From the NCBI GenBank assembly GCA_963978905.1, contig OZ022260.1, forward strand, positions 35,605,326 through 35,669,325: a stretch of DNA of 64,000 nucleotides. The letters run 5' to 3'. A program made the position numbers and the translations under genes. The notes under the pieces were generated by a model. The model was not told where the DNA came from and ran no database searches. It worked only from the letters and a program-made list of their open reading frames with translations. This DNA comes from Trichostrongylus colubriformis. Taxonomy: Eukaryota > Nematoda > Chromadorea > Rhabditida > Trichostrongylidae. Below are positions 13,201 through 25,216 of the stretch, one piece after another. The first letter of the stretch is position 1, and each line of letters starts with the position of its first letter.

Positions 13201-14206
13201 TTATTTTTATTTGTTTTACGCGCACGCGTTGCTCTGAAATTGTGCAGGAATTTTGGAACAGGAGTGATAGGCGGGTAGGTCAAGTTGTGTATCAATAAGT
13301 TTTGTGAAATGTGAAGCATATGATTTGTAGTAAATTATGCTACATATAGAATTGTTATCGGTTTTTATTTTCTCAGCAAAAATGATAATTTTATCTTCTA
13401 CTAGTGGTTATGGTCTCTGATACAATCGATAAAGTGGGCGGGGCCGGCTGCTCAGTTTTTTCTAGAAGCGCTTCCTTTTTGTGTATGAGAGCAAAAACCC
13501 AGGTGATATACGCGTTACGGGTTTCAGAAGTGATCCTTGCAGCTCCCCGCGCTACGTGTAATCGATTGATTATTTGCCAAAAATCGAACTGAGTTATTTA
13601 CTCATAGAGCAGGTTCTCAACAACTGAGAGTGTTTTGCAGTAGTCATCAGGTGCACTACAAAAGCTCAACAAGAGTTCTTTGACGAGTGTCCTCCTTTTC
13701 CTCGATTGATCGACTTTTCGTATTGATTGATCGACGTCGCAGTCCATTCTGTAAGCTCTGGATCAATTACCGATTACTGGCAGAAGCTGGTGCTGATAAT
13801 CGATGAGATAGCTCATTCGGCATCCTCTATGATAGAAGGTTCCAGATATAGTAATTGATTTGTTGGCTGAACGCCGAGGTGTTCGATTAATGGTGGCTGA
13901 TTGGTTTCCGTCCGGTCCAGTTTTCCTAGGAAACGCGAATTGGTTGAAGGGGTTTACAACGTTGTCATTTTCAGCGGTCCAGTGATCGCGATGCGAGTAA
14001 GCGGTGATGTACGCCGTATTCTGGGAAGCAGTCGTCTGTATCCGATTCCAGAAATCGGTGTACGCTCCTCGTTACGTCAACGTTACGCGCTATCCGATGT
14101 ACGTAACGTGGCTCACGCGTCAGATGCTGAAGCTGCACAACGAGAGTTAGCCCTTTTCGAGCCACTTCCACCTTCCGAACCATTGCTAAGTGAAATTCTC
14201 ACGTAG
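10227..14206 (+). CDS. NME6: NME6-type nucleoside diphosphate kinase, four exons
   Basis: Exons 10227-10283, 12964-13066, 13145-13184 and 13975-14206 (TAG stop) join without phase breaks into 143 residues. The start MWSLMILKPD is the first ATG after an upstream in-frame stop, and it supplies the LKPD motif of the kinase N-terminus. Exon 2 carries LTRQKAEELYGVHKG, exon 3 KFFYPRLVRHVT, and exon 4 SGPVIAM followed by RNVAHASDAEAAQRELALF, with the histidine that is phosphorylated in NDP kinases. The divergent stretch between SGP and RNV, and the ending soon after ALF, match the NME6 group better than the housekeeping NME1/2 group. NDP kinases transfer gamma-phosphate between nucleoside triphosphates; human NME6 is mitochondrial and weakly active. 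Intron 2 appears to use a GC donor. The protein is shorter than human NME6 (186 aa), mainly at the C-terminus. Confidence 0.85.
13067..13144 (+). other. Probable GC-AG intron in the NME6-like gene
   Basis: The HKG-KFFYP kinase motif is continuous only if exon 2 ends at base 13066 (CAT AAA G) and exon 3 starts at 13145 (GC AAG TTC). That makes the donor AAAG/gcgagc and the acceptor TTTTTTTCAG. No GT donor is available nearby on the exon side. GC-AG introns are a known minority class in nematodes. Confidence 0.7.
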
Positions 14207-14320
14207 GATTATCCGTTAAACGGCGAACCAAGTCTTTTCTGTAATTTTGCGTCGAGTCACCGTACCGTATCTGTATTCGTGTGATCGACAAGTCACTCAT
14301 TTTTCACTGTTCAATGCTGT

Positions 14321-14326
14321 AATAAA
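14321..14326 (+). promoter_or_regulatory. Polyadenylation signal of the NME6-like gene
   Basis: AATAAA lies 115 bp past the TAG stop in AT-rich sequence, a normal worm 3' UTR length. Confidence 0.6.
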
Positions 14327-15266
14327 TAATAATAACACGTTTTCATTTTTTTCCAAAATTCAATTAAATCATCACAAGGTTGAGAGAGAAATCGCAGACG
14401 GAAAATTTTCCAGAAATCCGAATACAAAGTGAATTTAAACACAATTTAGAATCACATCATCATCATCAGTACTATTTGACATCCTATGTACATGTACAAC
14501 GAAGCGAGCTCTTTTCTCAATAACATAATATGTATACATATTTAAAATTAGTCAATATCAATCAATATTAGGCATTGTGTGAAAGAGTGGGTGTGGAGAA
14601 CAAAGAGTGCGCTCTATGAATATAGATATAATATAAATCTATTTATTTATATGTGTAGTCACACATATTCTACCGACAGTAAGTGACTTGGTGGGACTAG
14701 GGCGCGAGCAGTCGCGACGCGGCTGGTTGCTTATCCATGCAGAACTGATGCCGCGCATTTAATGTATTTATTACAATTTTAATGTATTACGCATTTAATA
14801 CATTTAATGTAGGTCGCATGACTGTCTGTAGAATATGAGCAACTGTACGTATATACTATAACATATGAGGATCATATCGAATTGGGTGAATGCTGCGACA
14901 AGGCGACCGCGGGCGCGCGACGTTGCACGTGATCGCGCCGCGAACTGCAATAACGAACCGGAGTGTGATGGGAAAAGACTTAGACGGGGCTAGAAAGGCT
15001 AAGAATCGCTGACAGCTGTCACGATGGCGTCACAGGATGCATGGCACGACATGAAACAGTCTCATGCCGGCTACACACACATGCGTACGCCATCATGATG
15101 AAACAAAAACGTTATCATAATCAATAATAATCAGATCAGTACGTGGATGCGGCGGAGTAAGGAAAAAATCGAGAATAAAACATGAATGAACAATCGATCA
15201 ATAAAACAAAAAAGCAGATATCAACAGAAAATGATCTTGAGAGAGCTACCGTAATTTGGCTAGCAG
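14327..15266. other. Convergent 3' region between the NME6-like gene and grh-1
   Basis: This holds the 3' UTRs of two genes transcribed toward each other. AATAAA on the - strand is found at 14767-14772 and 14642-14647, 500-625 bp beyond the grainyhead stop. The region is AT-rich with short ATTTAAT-like repeats and has no supported coding region. Confidence 0.5.
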
Positions 15267-18200
15267 CTAACCGGAACTTGACTGATACTGTGGCGGCATA
15301 ATTTCGACAAGGGTGGCAGCAAAGCAAGTGGAATCTTCCGGAGCAGCTTCCACATCCAGAATGAAGGTGTCTTCATTACAGTAATGACGGAGCATGTCAT
15401 CATCCATCTTCACCGTAACACCTTTGGCACATCGTTTATAGAGACCGCTGATCTGAATATGGATGCAATTACGACTGGGACACTGAACAAGACGTCTATG
15501 GCAGAACTAAGCTGACTTTTTGCGAATCGATCCCGAATTTGTGAGCAACGGCTTGTGCTAAACCATCCAAGGAAGGTGGTATGACGTGCAGTGGGGTGTA
15601 GATCTGATCATCTCGTTTTCTGACGTAGAGCATTACTGTAACAGGAACTGGTTGAAAAATCGATAAAGGAGGAAATATGGCTAGACGATGAACACTGAAT
15701 AAGACTGAAGAAGAACTTACTTCGTTCAGAGGGCCTCGGTCGTTTCGCGACCGGTTCCATATCTGAGAGACCGTCATAACCGATCGATGTGCCGTCGAGA
15801 TATCGTGAATCGTATTCGTCTGGGGCGATGAACAAAGCGGCTGGTTTATCTAACTCTCGCATATGGTAGAATTCAGATCTTTCACATGGCTCATGGTATT
15901 CACCATCAGTCTTCTTTCGTCCAGATAGAGCACCTACAATATCAAGTTCACAACAAAAAAAAACCCTTTTGGGTTTATCCAACACAACACAACACGAAAC
16001 AAGAGGGCATAAACTCCTATAAAACATGATAAAAGAGGGTTTGTATCCAGGAAATGGGGGACATGGAAGATAAGCTCGACAAATAGTGAGCCAATCATTC
16101 CCGTTCTGTATAGAGAATGAAGTTCCAGAGATCCATTTCCTGGATGAAAACACGGGAGAGACATTGAATGTTGCCATGTAGATCGACATGGATGTGTGGA
16201 AGATTTTCAAGGGTTGTAGTGAATTTCATGAAGTAACGCTGAAAAGAGCGCCATTTCGCTCATGGCCGGATCTTGCCGTTAGGGACAGTCGTTCACACTC
16301 GGGCAAAAACTGGTTCGAGAGGGAACTTTTGGAAATAGTGGCTTTTTTGGTTCTCTTTTTTTTTTTGAAAAGGGAATTCAAGTAGTGTTTTGTATACGAT
16401 GAATGCAGGCACAAAACTGTGGTTCGAAATGAAGAGGCAAGGTGACTTCCGGACTTTCAGAGGGGCCAATACGAATCTTCCGCATATCCCTGACCGATCG
16501 GGATCGATTAATTGTTAACATTTAACACTGACTACACATATTAAAATCCACCTCAAGAGAAATTACAATGAATGTGCTTGTGAGTGGATTGACACCGATG
16601 TGTTCGACTACAGTATGTCAGACAAAGGGTCCCACCAGGAAAACATGTAAACACAGACAAATACACAAAGAACAAGCACTGAATAGTGATTGTATACCTT
16701 GAATGCGTCTCTTCTCATCTCGTCTATTCTCATGGAGCATTTTCCGATTAGCTCCCTAAAAAAGCGAAGCGTGTTAGATGACGACGAGGGTCACAACGAG
16801 ATGACTACAACGTTTTTAGAAGCTTCCCTCAGGAGAAGACAGCGGATTTGATCACTTATGACGAAGACACCACAATTCACAACAACACAACGAATATAGT
16901 TATTAAAGCGCCAGTGAACAGCGCTCAAGCTGCTTCGTACTCGTCGACAATTCTCTGACACAGCTGGTCCTAACACGATCACACAACACCGGTTGGTTAT
17001 GATACGGTACGATACAGTACGGTACGGTACGCAGTACAAAGTACGATACGTTATAGCTATTGCGAGCATCAGCTGTTGCTACGTTACGGTTACGGTTACG
17101 TCTACAGCACAATAGCAGACGGACGACCACGACTGAGTGACATATGACTACAGTGGTGGTTACCTGCTAGTTTGCGTTTTTGGTTTCGTTTGTCTTCGTC
17201 CCGCAACTTTCGCTCGGCGCCCTTGAGACAAAAAGAACGATTATGTTTGGTACTTAGCAGTATGTCGTAATTTCATTACACTAAGGTCATTTTTTTTTGG
17301 CGCGTCTGAGTGTTTTCACTTGAAACGGCGCCGAAATATTCTATGAAAGCCGATTGTCACCACCATCGAATCCGCTCGTAAAGTGCACTATCGATTGTCG
17401 TAATATTCGATGTTTCGGTCGTAATTACACACTAGCCCATGATCCGGTCGGATTCCAGGGCCAACACAGCTCTCATTACTCGAAATTGGGATAAGAGTTA
17501 ATACTACAGTAATGCTTCTAGCATGAACGAAGCGAACAAAGAGAGGGTGTAGTACTGTAGCCTATGCAGTAGTAATGCAATTACGGTCTGTACTACATGC
17601 GAGCACCCATGATGGGTGCTTTGTCCAGCTGTTGGTTGTCCCGTCTGCACAGGAAATTCCATTCACTGGAAGTGTTTTGGTCGTATTTGCACCATTCGAG
17701 TGCCTTCTCCGGACTCGAAATGTCCACGGGTTATACTGCATGTGATCTGTGGATCAGGAAAGCTACTGTAGAACGGGAATGGTGTACTAGCACCACTCGA
17801 CAAGTTTTTTCTGCGTTTCAGTGAGTTTTTCGTATATTTTGGCCCTATTCGCATCCATTCAGCAGAAAATGAGGGCATTTTGAGGTTGAGCGAAGTTCAC
17901 GGGCCGCATTAATACCTTAATCGCTTGTCGCAGGCAGCAATGTGACTGTTCAACGCATGCAGCGCTCCTCGTGTGCGCACGCGTGCATTTCCACGAAATC
18001 CACCGGCCAATTAGCGTTTTTCCCGCCGTGATGTGCGCTGGTTGACGCATACGCGTGCGCTTTCACGTAGAATTCAACGGCCATTTTCTAGTTCGTATAA
18101 TTGTACGTGGAGTTTTTCTCGGTGGCTGTTTCACCGAATTACGCCGCCGCCGCGCGTGTCCACGCTTCTTCCCATCGGCACCGTAATTCTTGGTCCTGAA

Positions 18201-21200
18201 CGAAAACCTCTGCCAGAGATTTACTCACCTTGTCACAGAACACTTTAATCTGACAATAACCCCGATGGAAGGGTTGTTTGTCGTTGTCGCCATCGTAGGT
18301 GTCGATTTGAACGTGGAGCGGGAGACCCTTGACACCTTTCTGATTCGAGAAATCCGTCGAGAGGCATTGGGTGGCAATGCTGATCTGAAAATAGAGGAAG
18401 TGGATTTGAATGGAAATGCGGAACCCTTGAGTCAAGAACCGCGCATGGTCCCCGCCGCCGAATGATGCGTCATGGGGTAGAACCGGCGGCGACGGCGACA
18501 GGGGCAACAGGGACAGGTAGCCTTGAATGAATGATATCGATTGACTAATCGCCGAAAACTGCGCTCTCTCACCTGCCGACTGTCAATACCGATCGCGGGG
18601 GAAGAGAGACATGCACGGGATGGAGTAGGGGTGGTGAGGGAGGGGGGGGGGTGTCCTTCCAGAGTGTCGTGCTTAAACAAACTCAAACGAGCTGGCCGAG
18701 TCTCAGAGGTACAATTCGAAGACGGATGACCAGACACACGAAAGAAGTGAGGGGTATGGGGTTTGAATAGCTGGAATTCTCACGAAACCTGACTTGGTGT
18801 TTTTACAAGACAGTTTGATGATGAAAAGCCTCCTGGCAGGGTTTAAATGAATCGGAAACTTCAAAAACATTACATAGAATTCCAGAAAACTATGTGACTT
18901 ATGTGGGTTCCTAATATCCTGGCAAACTTCCTGGTCTGTCTTTTGGATGAGCTATGCCAACAAATAGGGCCCGAAATCACAAACGAAAATGCTATTCACT
19001 TAATACTTTTTAAAGAACGACAATTTCACCTCTATTCGTGGAAAAAATGAATTTTTCATGTCTTTTGGAAAATACTTGAGCTGATTCTGCTATGAAATTC
19101 AAGGTTCACGGTGGAACACTTTTCAGTCCTGCCTGGAGGACCTACAGGACTCTTCGACCATCCCACCTCTCATATTCAACGAAGAATTCATTGAAAATTC
19201 TATAGTTATAATCGGGAAAAAGGAACCGTCGCGAAAATACCAATAAAAGAGAAAAATCATCGTCGTAATCGAATACTGGTCTCATTAAAAAGTCAGATTG
19301 CTTTGAAATTTCTAGAAAACTTGTTCTACCACAACGAAATTTCGTGCATGAAATTAATGAAATCGTTCAAAATGATAAATGAATTGTTTGAAAAAAAATC
19401 CCTGTGGATTCCTTTTCATAGAACATGAAACATGTAATTCTTCACACGAATTTTTGCACCGGGATCTTCAGAACAGGTGACTGGTATTCGGGTTTTTGGT
19501 GGACAGGTTTCGCTGCAGAAGTCATGAACTATAGCAGAAGTCTGGAGAGGTCATGTAGTTGCCTTTTTGGCGGGATTACTGTGCATACATGACTTCTAAC
19601 ATAAAAATTGATTTGGGAGATAAATATTATAATCTACTTTGAGGATATCAGTGAAATTTTGAACTAGGTTATGGATAGGGAGGATCTTATTTGGGACTAT
19701 AGTTGTCTGGTGTTGCATTCCCTGGAACCGTACAAAAATTCGTCCTTGGAAGCTTACTAGTGCGATGTTTCATCACGCACTGGGCGCGGGCGGTTACGGT
19801 TCAGAGTTGACAAAAATTGATTGATTTCCCTATGGACTGGGCAAAACCCCAGCAAATCGAACTGACAGTCGGCTCAGTATGGGGTCCAACCACCGACTTT
19901 GATATTTTCCAGCGATCATCGGGTACCGTGTCAGATTTAATGAACACAAAAGAGAAGAAAGTTCACCTTGACACCGTTTTCGGACGGATTCCAATAGAAT
20001 TGAACGGCATTATGTGCGATCTCTTCGATTTGCCCGATCATACCGGAACTGTTCTTACTGTCCACCTCCAAAATTCGTTGTTTTGCAGAATGTTGACGGC
20101 TATGCCAAAATTGCCACGTTTTAATCTCTTCCTCATAGGTCTTATCTTCTCGAAATACGATCATTAATTGACTCTGAAATGAGAGAAATCACATTGGAAG
20201 GATTTTAACCTTCACGGGTGGGCCTCCCCAGATGACCTCCATTCCGTCGCTACGCAAATCTCCCCCAATAGAAAGTGAAATTTAATTCATCGCGGCCGCA
20301 CCCATTGTGATGGGACCATGACAGTCCCCCCCCCCCCCTCCATGTGAGGTGATGGTAGTGGTGGCCTGATTCAGATGTTGTTGTCTGTGCGTGCATGCAT
20401 GCATGCATGCATGTGTAGTGTGTGTGCGTTCCAAAACGCGCTGTAGCGCACAATTGCCGCTCCTCGGTGGCGCTGTAGCGAACCGCCAACTACAGTACCC
20501 CACGGGCTACTGTAGGACACGAAGCAGCCAGCCAGCCAGCCAGCCAACACGAAGCACCCAATGCAGTCAACCAGAAACAATCTACGTCAGGCTATTACAT
20601 GTTCTGTTGCACAAACAACCCCTCTCATCTGGCGCCTTATCAATCTGGGTACGTAAGGACCGTAGGCGAGTTCGTCGCCACTGTTACTTACCTTTACAGT
20701 GACGCTCTTCAAGGGTTTGTTGATATCAGGAATGTAGTCAAGTGATACAGTGTAGAATTGGCCTTTGTTGACGTACGTCATTCGATCATCTTCTTTTCGT
20801 ACTGAAGTCGAAATAGGCGCCTCCAATACATATTGAAAACCTAGCGGGTTATGTCTGAAAATACGCACACATAAGAAAAACTCGTCGATTCGAGACAGAA
20901 ACGCTCCCCGTTGGCTACCTGTCCAACCCAGCTCAATAAGAGGGAGCCCAAACCAAGACGGGTAGCCACACACAGAGAGATGAGTGGATGGGTGTTATTG
21001 AATCGCGGTGGAGAGCCAGCCAACTACGCTATTGACTCGAAATCATCTCGTTTATGCAAAACTTGTGGATCGATCGATTTGCAAAGTTCGCACAATGTTC
21101 AGCATCAGAATCATCTCAGGCGACTCATCAAAATGAGAAAGTACGATGGCATATTAAATGGAAAGTGTTGCTTATCGACGACGGCTTTTGAGCAAATTTC

Positions 21201-22128
21201 GGTGAAACGATTTTGTATGCGATTCTGTGTACACAAAATGCAAATCGATCGATTCTGAAACGATTTTTGGGGAAAATGTTGCGAAAGAAAAATTCTGAAC
21301 AGGCTTCTGCCACCGTAATCCTGCGGCTGACTCATTAAATAGCACTAGGTGCACACTTTGTTCTTGTGGATACTATAGATGTTTCTGATCGGAAAGCGAC
21401 TATGAAATTGACCAAAAAAACTACCATTTAAGTGGATTTATACTTACAATTTCGGTATTACTACCGGCGAATCTCGGTGACTTAGTGCTCGTTCGGCGGA
21501 TCGATCAAGCATGGTATCGGTTTGAAAAAACTCTTCTTTGGTCCCGGTGATCATAGATAAATCGGCTCCAATGCCTGAATCCACGGGACTGGGCATATCG
21601 ACACCTTTGTAGACACTACGCTGCTCTTGAGCAGCTGTCGTTGTACCGGTGGCATCTTGTGGATTGTACTGTAATGTGGTGGCTCGAGGATATGCCGTAT
21701 AGGTGTCCATGGGTCGACCCCAGTCCTGTTGTACAACACCGTTCGGGAAACCATAGTAGAGTTGACCTGCAGTGGATGGTGCCGGTATTAATGAGGACTG
21801 ATTATGCCCGCCGAGACCGATTGCCGCATATTCGTAGGCTCGCTGATAGTTCGTATTGTAGTAATTCAGGTCGATCGGTTGCATTTTCGACAGATCCTGT
21901 AGATTGGATTGCGTCAGCGGCGCCAAGTCGATTGGTTCATTCTAAAAAGTTGGAGTTGGATTTGAAGCTATCGGGCTGAGGGGAAAAGTAGTTCAATGAG
22001 CCTTGAGGACGTACCTTGGGCGAGAATTCAAGTTGACGCCCCGGTGGCGCCGTTTTAATTACGGATGATTGTTCGAGTTGGAATTGTGACATGGTAGCGA
22101 CGACGTTCGAGTCGAAGCCAAGCTTCAT
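15267..22128 (-). CDS. grh-1: Grainyhead/CP2 transcription factor
   Basis: Exons from 5' to 3': 22128-22015, 21941-21448, 20854-20692, 20173-19967, 18384-18229, then either 17221-17164 or 16755-16698, then 15933-15721, 15647-15517 and 15452-15267 (TAG). All phases agree and give 573 residues. The long second exon is the Tyr/Gln/Thr-rich activation region. Exons 3-5 are the CP2 DNA-binding domain: [53 protein letters not shown], then [26 protein letters not shown] and [10 protein letters not shown]. The last exons form the ubiquitin-like dimerisation domain (VMLYVRK, then [21 protein letters not shown]). Grainyhead factors bind DNA as dimers and drive epidermal and cuticle genes. The acceptor of the 15647 exon has a second in-frame option 10 bases inside. 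The start at MKLGFD is a choice; an upstream exon may add residues. Confidence 0.93.
16698..16755 (-). CDS. grh-1: grh-1 alternative basic-segment exon, version B
   Basis: A 58-nt segment bounded by GCTTTTTTAG and CAAG/gtatac on the - strand, encoding [19 protein letters not shown] plus one base. It has the same length, phase and GA-RK start as the exon at 17164-17221, which encodes [19 protein letters not shown]. Both fit after FCDK (exon ending at 18229) and before the exon at 15933. Using both together would add 116 nt and break the frame, so they should be mutually exclusive. Confidence 0.85.
17164..17221 (-). CDS. grh-1: grh-1 canonical basic-segment exon, version A
   Basis: A 58-nt exon bounded by TGTCTCAAG and GCAG/gtaacc on the - strand. 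Its product [17 protein letters not shown] is the expected continuation of the grainyhead DNA-binding domain after FCDK (the family has GAERK-RDEERK-). It joins in phase to its neighbours on both sides. Confidence 0.9.
20387..20414. repeat. Short GCAT microsatellite in a grh-1 intron
   Basis: About six tandem copies of GCAT lie in the intron between the exons at 20173 and 20692. A CAGC-type repeat follows at about 20526-20546. Both are simple sequence without further signal. Confidence 0.8.
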
Positions 22129-22158
22129 TCCACACCCAACCACACCCCGTCGTTCACT
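22015..22158 (-). other. grh-1: Possible extended form of the first grh-1 coding exon
   Basis: The frame of MKLGFD stays open upstream to a possible acceptor CTCAAG at 22159, adding ten residues. A donor at 23518 (GACATTCAG/gtaagc) would join to this acceptor in phase 0. The coding start therefore could lie in the upstream exon rather than at MKLGFD. The acceptor is weak by nematode standards. Confidence 0.35.
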
Positions 22159-22675
22159 CTTGAGGGTACCGTAAGCGAGAAGCTGCGGCTTGGCTTCGTG
22201 GTGGGGCTCCTACTGGTGTGATCGGAGGCTTGGCTAAAAATTGGATTTCCAAATAGCGTTACATGGAAAGTAAATGCAAGTTCAATGGTTGAATAACGAG
22301 AAAGAATTAGCCTTGAATTCACTTTTGAACAGAAGACACGATCCAATGTCGCAGTAAACAACAAAAAATGATTCGGAAATTCAGGTGCCTTGGCTGTAAT
22401 AGGAAGAACTAAAACTTGAGCATACTTGAAACTCATTTGAGAATAACCAGCAGTGAATCAAGACGGGAAAAGTTCAAATAATGGTTCATGGATCATGGAA
22501 TGATCAAATAAAACGAAAAATCGCCCCTAAACACGAAATATCGATGGAAACGGGAAACCCCCGAAAAAAATTCTGAGGAAATAGGTCATCGATTCGTGAC
22601 AGGATATCAGCTACGGCTAGAATCAAGCAAAATTGGAAATGTATGATTTCAAAAATAACGAAGTTTCAAAGGAAG

Positions 22676-22858
22676 ATGAGTGATCCACGGGGATTTCGTA
22701 GCGACATCACAAACAACACTGATCATTTTTATGGTTATCAGCAGAAAATTCGTGAACAAAATATATCCAGGCTTAAGGCGACAAGACAGAAAGAACACAG
22801 AAATGAAGAACTGACGAATACAGAAAGGATGAGGGAAAAGCGACGGTTTTTATTATAA
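22676..22858 (+). CDS. Small basic ORF opposite the grh-1 5' region
   Basis: An open frame of 60 residues from MSDPRGFRSD (71 from an earlier ATG at 22643), highly charged and coiled-coil-like, with repeated Lys/Arg/Glu and ending REKRRFLL. The composition looks more protein-like than most chance frames here. I do not recognise the family. It may be a small host gene, an exon of one, or a chance frame. Confidence 0.25.
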   Translation: MSDPRGFRSDITNNTDHFYGYQQKIREQNISRLKATRQKEHRNEELTNTERMREKRRFLL

Positions 22859-23518
22859 AAGAAATGAAACAGAAGCATGGTAGGCCACGGAGTACTTCAC
22901 AGCCTAGTACAAGTGTCCAAAGGATCCATGCCTGTAATCCCTACCAGTGACTGGCTACTAAGTTTACTGGCGCATATCTTGGATTACTCTGAGTCGGAAT
23001 GCGAATGTCCTCATTTTCTGTCTCCAGCATCTCCACTAGCGACTCCTTGAAATCCGTCAACTAATATTGACTCTGAACTCATCTCATAGCTAAGACTGGA
23101 CCATTGGTGACCTATGGCAAGGTGTTAGGTCCGGTTGAGTTGTGAAACCAGCTGTGTGTTTCCGGTGTACATGAACTGAAAGTGTCACGATACGGGATCT
23201 ACATAACTCGTGTGCGAGCCTTCGTCACTGAATGAACCTGTTGGCAGTAGAGTCGGGTTCGGGTGGCGGTGGCGGACTAGTGTTTGGACCTGAGCAGAAC
23301 CTGTCCGCGGGTGATAAGCAGGTCGTAGTCGTTTTGGTTGTAGCGAGGGCTGGACATGGGTGGGGTTTGTTGGGGTCAAAACGGGCGTTGCGGCAACTAG
23401 TAGCCGCGACGACACGAGAGCAGGGAGCCGGGCTGGCGGTTCAGGGTGGCGGTCGGCCGGCCAGCCAGCCCCAGACAGCCCCAGCCAGCCGACCGACCGA
23501 TCGTCAGAACAGGCTTAC

Positions 23519-23900
23519 CTGAATGTCCGGTCTGGTTGTGTGTGTGTGTGTCGTGGCGCCGGCCGCGCGGCGACAGTGGCGGTCGTCGACGGTGACGACA
23601 GCGACGAGGGCGCCGCGCCGAGCCAGAGAGCGAATCAGAAGAGACCGCAGAGAGCGTACAGAGAGACAGCCGGCCGCGTGAGACACCACCGAAACTCGAA
23701 AAACCAGTGTGCGCTCTGGTGGGCGGCGTCAAGGCGACGGGCGGCCGGTGGGGGCGGCGCCAACCGGTCGTCGAATCGTTGTCGTCGTCTCTACGACTCT
23801 ACAATCAACGTCGTCATCTGAGTTCTGGTAGTGTCGAGCTGTGTCACGACAACCGTCGGCAACCTGTAGAGCGTGGGAACATTCACGAGAGGAACCGTGG
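23519..23900 (-). promoter_or_regulatory. grh-1: Likely grh-1 5' exon and promoter zone
   Basis: A GC- and CpG-rich block that stands out from the AT-rich surroundings. Its - strand has a good donor (CATTCAG/gtaagc, exon edge 23519) pointing toward the grh-1 coding exons. The transcription start is not visible; the 23900 limit is approximate. Confidence 0.4.
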
Positions 23901-24051
23901 TGTCAAACCACGCCCATTCGTTGGAGCTCGGCCAGATGCTAGCCCGAACGAGAGTCCTGATATTATATCAAGTTTTGCAACGTTTGCACAACACGATGAA
24001 CTCGTTCTGCCGACACACACACAAATCGTGGGATTCCACCGGGGAAAATGA

Positions 24052-25214
24052 TGTCACTCAGAAGGTCGTCGATGAAACCGAGACAGGGTGAGGAACAAGC
24101 CCAGGGTTTTATTCCACGTCCAATCGATGAAAGAACTTCCGAGTACAGTAATCCAGGAAAAGATGCAATTGGCGTGATGACTCACCATCAACCCTTAATC
24201 ATGGATTGCCACAAACTCGTTTGATTCGGATGACTTGGTTAAAATTTATGGGTTCCTGTATGGAAATTACAGATGGCTTGAAAACCTAATTGCTCGTTGG
24301 AACCTCACTCGTATGTGGGCAAGGAGGGGAGCCGGGTGTTGGGATGCTGAGTAGTACTCTCTCCGAGCCTGACCGTGTGCTTCACAGCGTGAGGTCTTGG
24401 AAGAGTGAATGGAGCCGTGGTCGACCCATTTGAGACCTGTTTTGGATGTGCCATGAATGCGCCTTTGAGGTAATATGGTCCGCTTAATGGAGACAGAGGT
24501 GATTAGGCAGTTTTTCGGCGGAGTGCATTGGCTCGGTTGCGTTCTTCAGGAGGGAAAGGGGATAGTTAGCCCAGAAATGAAATGCACTGAGAACTGTGTG
24601 GGCTCAACCACACACATGCATTCTATACAGCTTCTGCAGCTGAATGTGTACATTCGCCCACAAAGAGGCTCTGAAGGCAGGCCCAAACCACCCACTGTTT
24701 CTCAGGATTGCGCCATGCACTCTGTCATAGCATCAATGTCCAGACGATTGATTGCCAGCATAAGAGCACTTGAGGTTAAGCGCTGTAGCTGGTTGAGTAA
24801 CTGGAGTGTTCAGGGACACCTGATAAGGGAGAGACTTCGGGGAGGTGGTAGGATCTGCTTGCTCTAAGCGAAAGCGCCGTACTGGCTACCCTTCACCACG
24901 TAAATGCACCTTTCATACAAGCCCAAAGGCTTTACTTGAATGGAACGAGTGGTCATCCAACCCTTCCTCATTGCGCCATGCATTCAAATATTGCTCTCAA
25001 GTATGTGGTTTCCGTATTTAGCTTGAATAATGAGCTATGAGACAGTCGGTTTGCAACTTTGCCTCACTGATTATTCCAAGAAAAAACTTAAATTTAGTTG
25101 ACCAGATACTCGAATACGTAAGGCGGAATTTCATCTATTGTTGGATGCATTCAGTTACCAATCACTGCCTGCTAGGATCAACCTTTCTGGGATGAGCCAT
25201 GCATTCAATTTTGT
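24052..25214. other. Gene-poor stretch upstream of grh-1
   Basis: There is a 130-codon + strand frame at 24475-24867, but it has no recognisable domain and no supporting splice signals. The phrase GCGCCATGCA recurs near 24710 and 24930, with a weaker GAGCCATGCA near 25192, suggesting a diverged tandem repeat. Confidence 0.4.
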
Positions 25215-25216
25215 TA

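Noticed and set aside
15608..16210. 200-codon - strand frame
   Set aside because: Only its middle (15933-15721) is a grh-1 exon; the ends read through introns.
23232..23821. Gly/Arg-rich frames of 96-153 codons near 23.5 kb
   Set aside because: GC-rich composition keeps several frames open on both strands; the splice donor supports only a - strand 5' exon of grh-1.
24475..24867. 130-codon + strand frame as a gene
   Set aside because: No domain, no splice context, and the region contains diverged repeated phrases; length alone is not enough.
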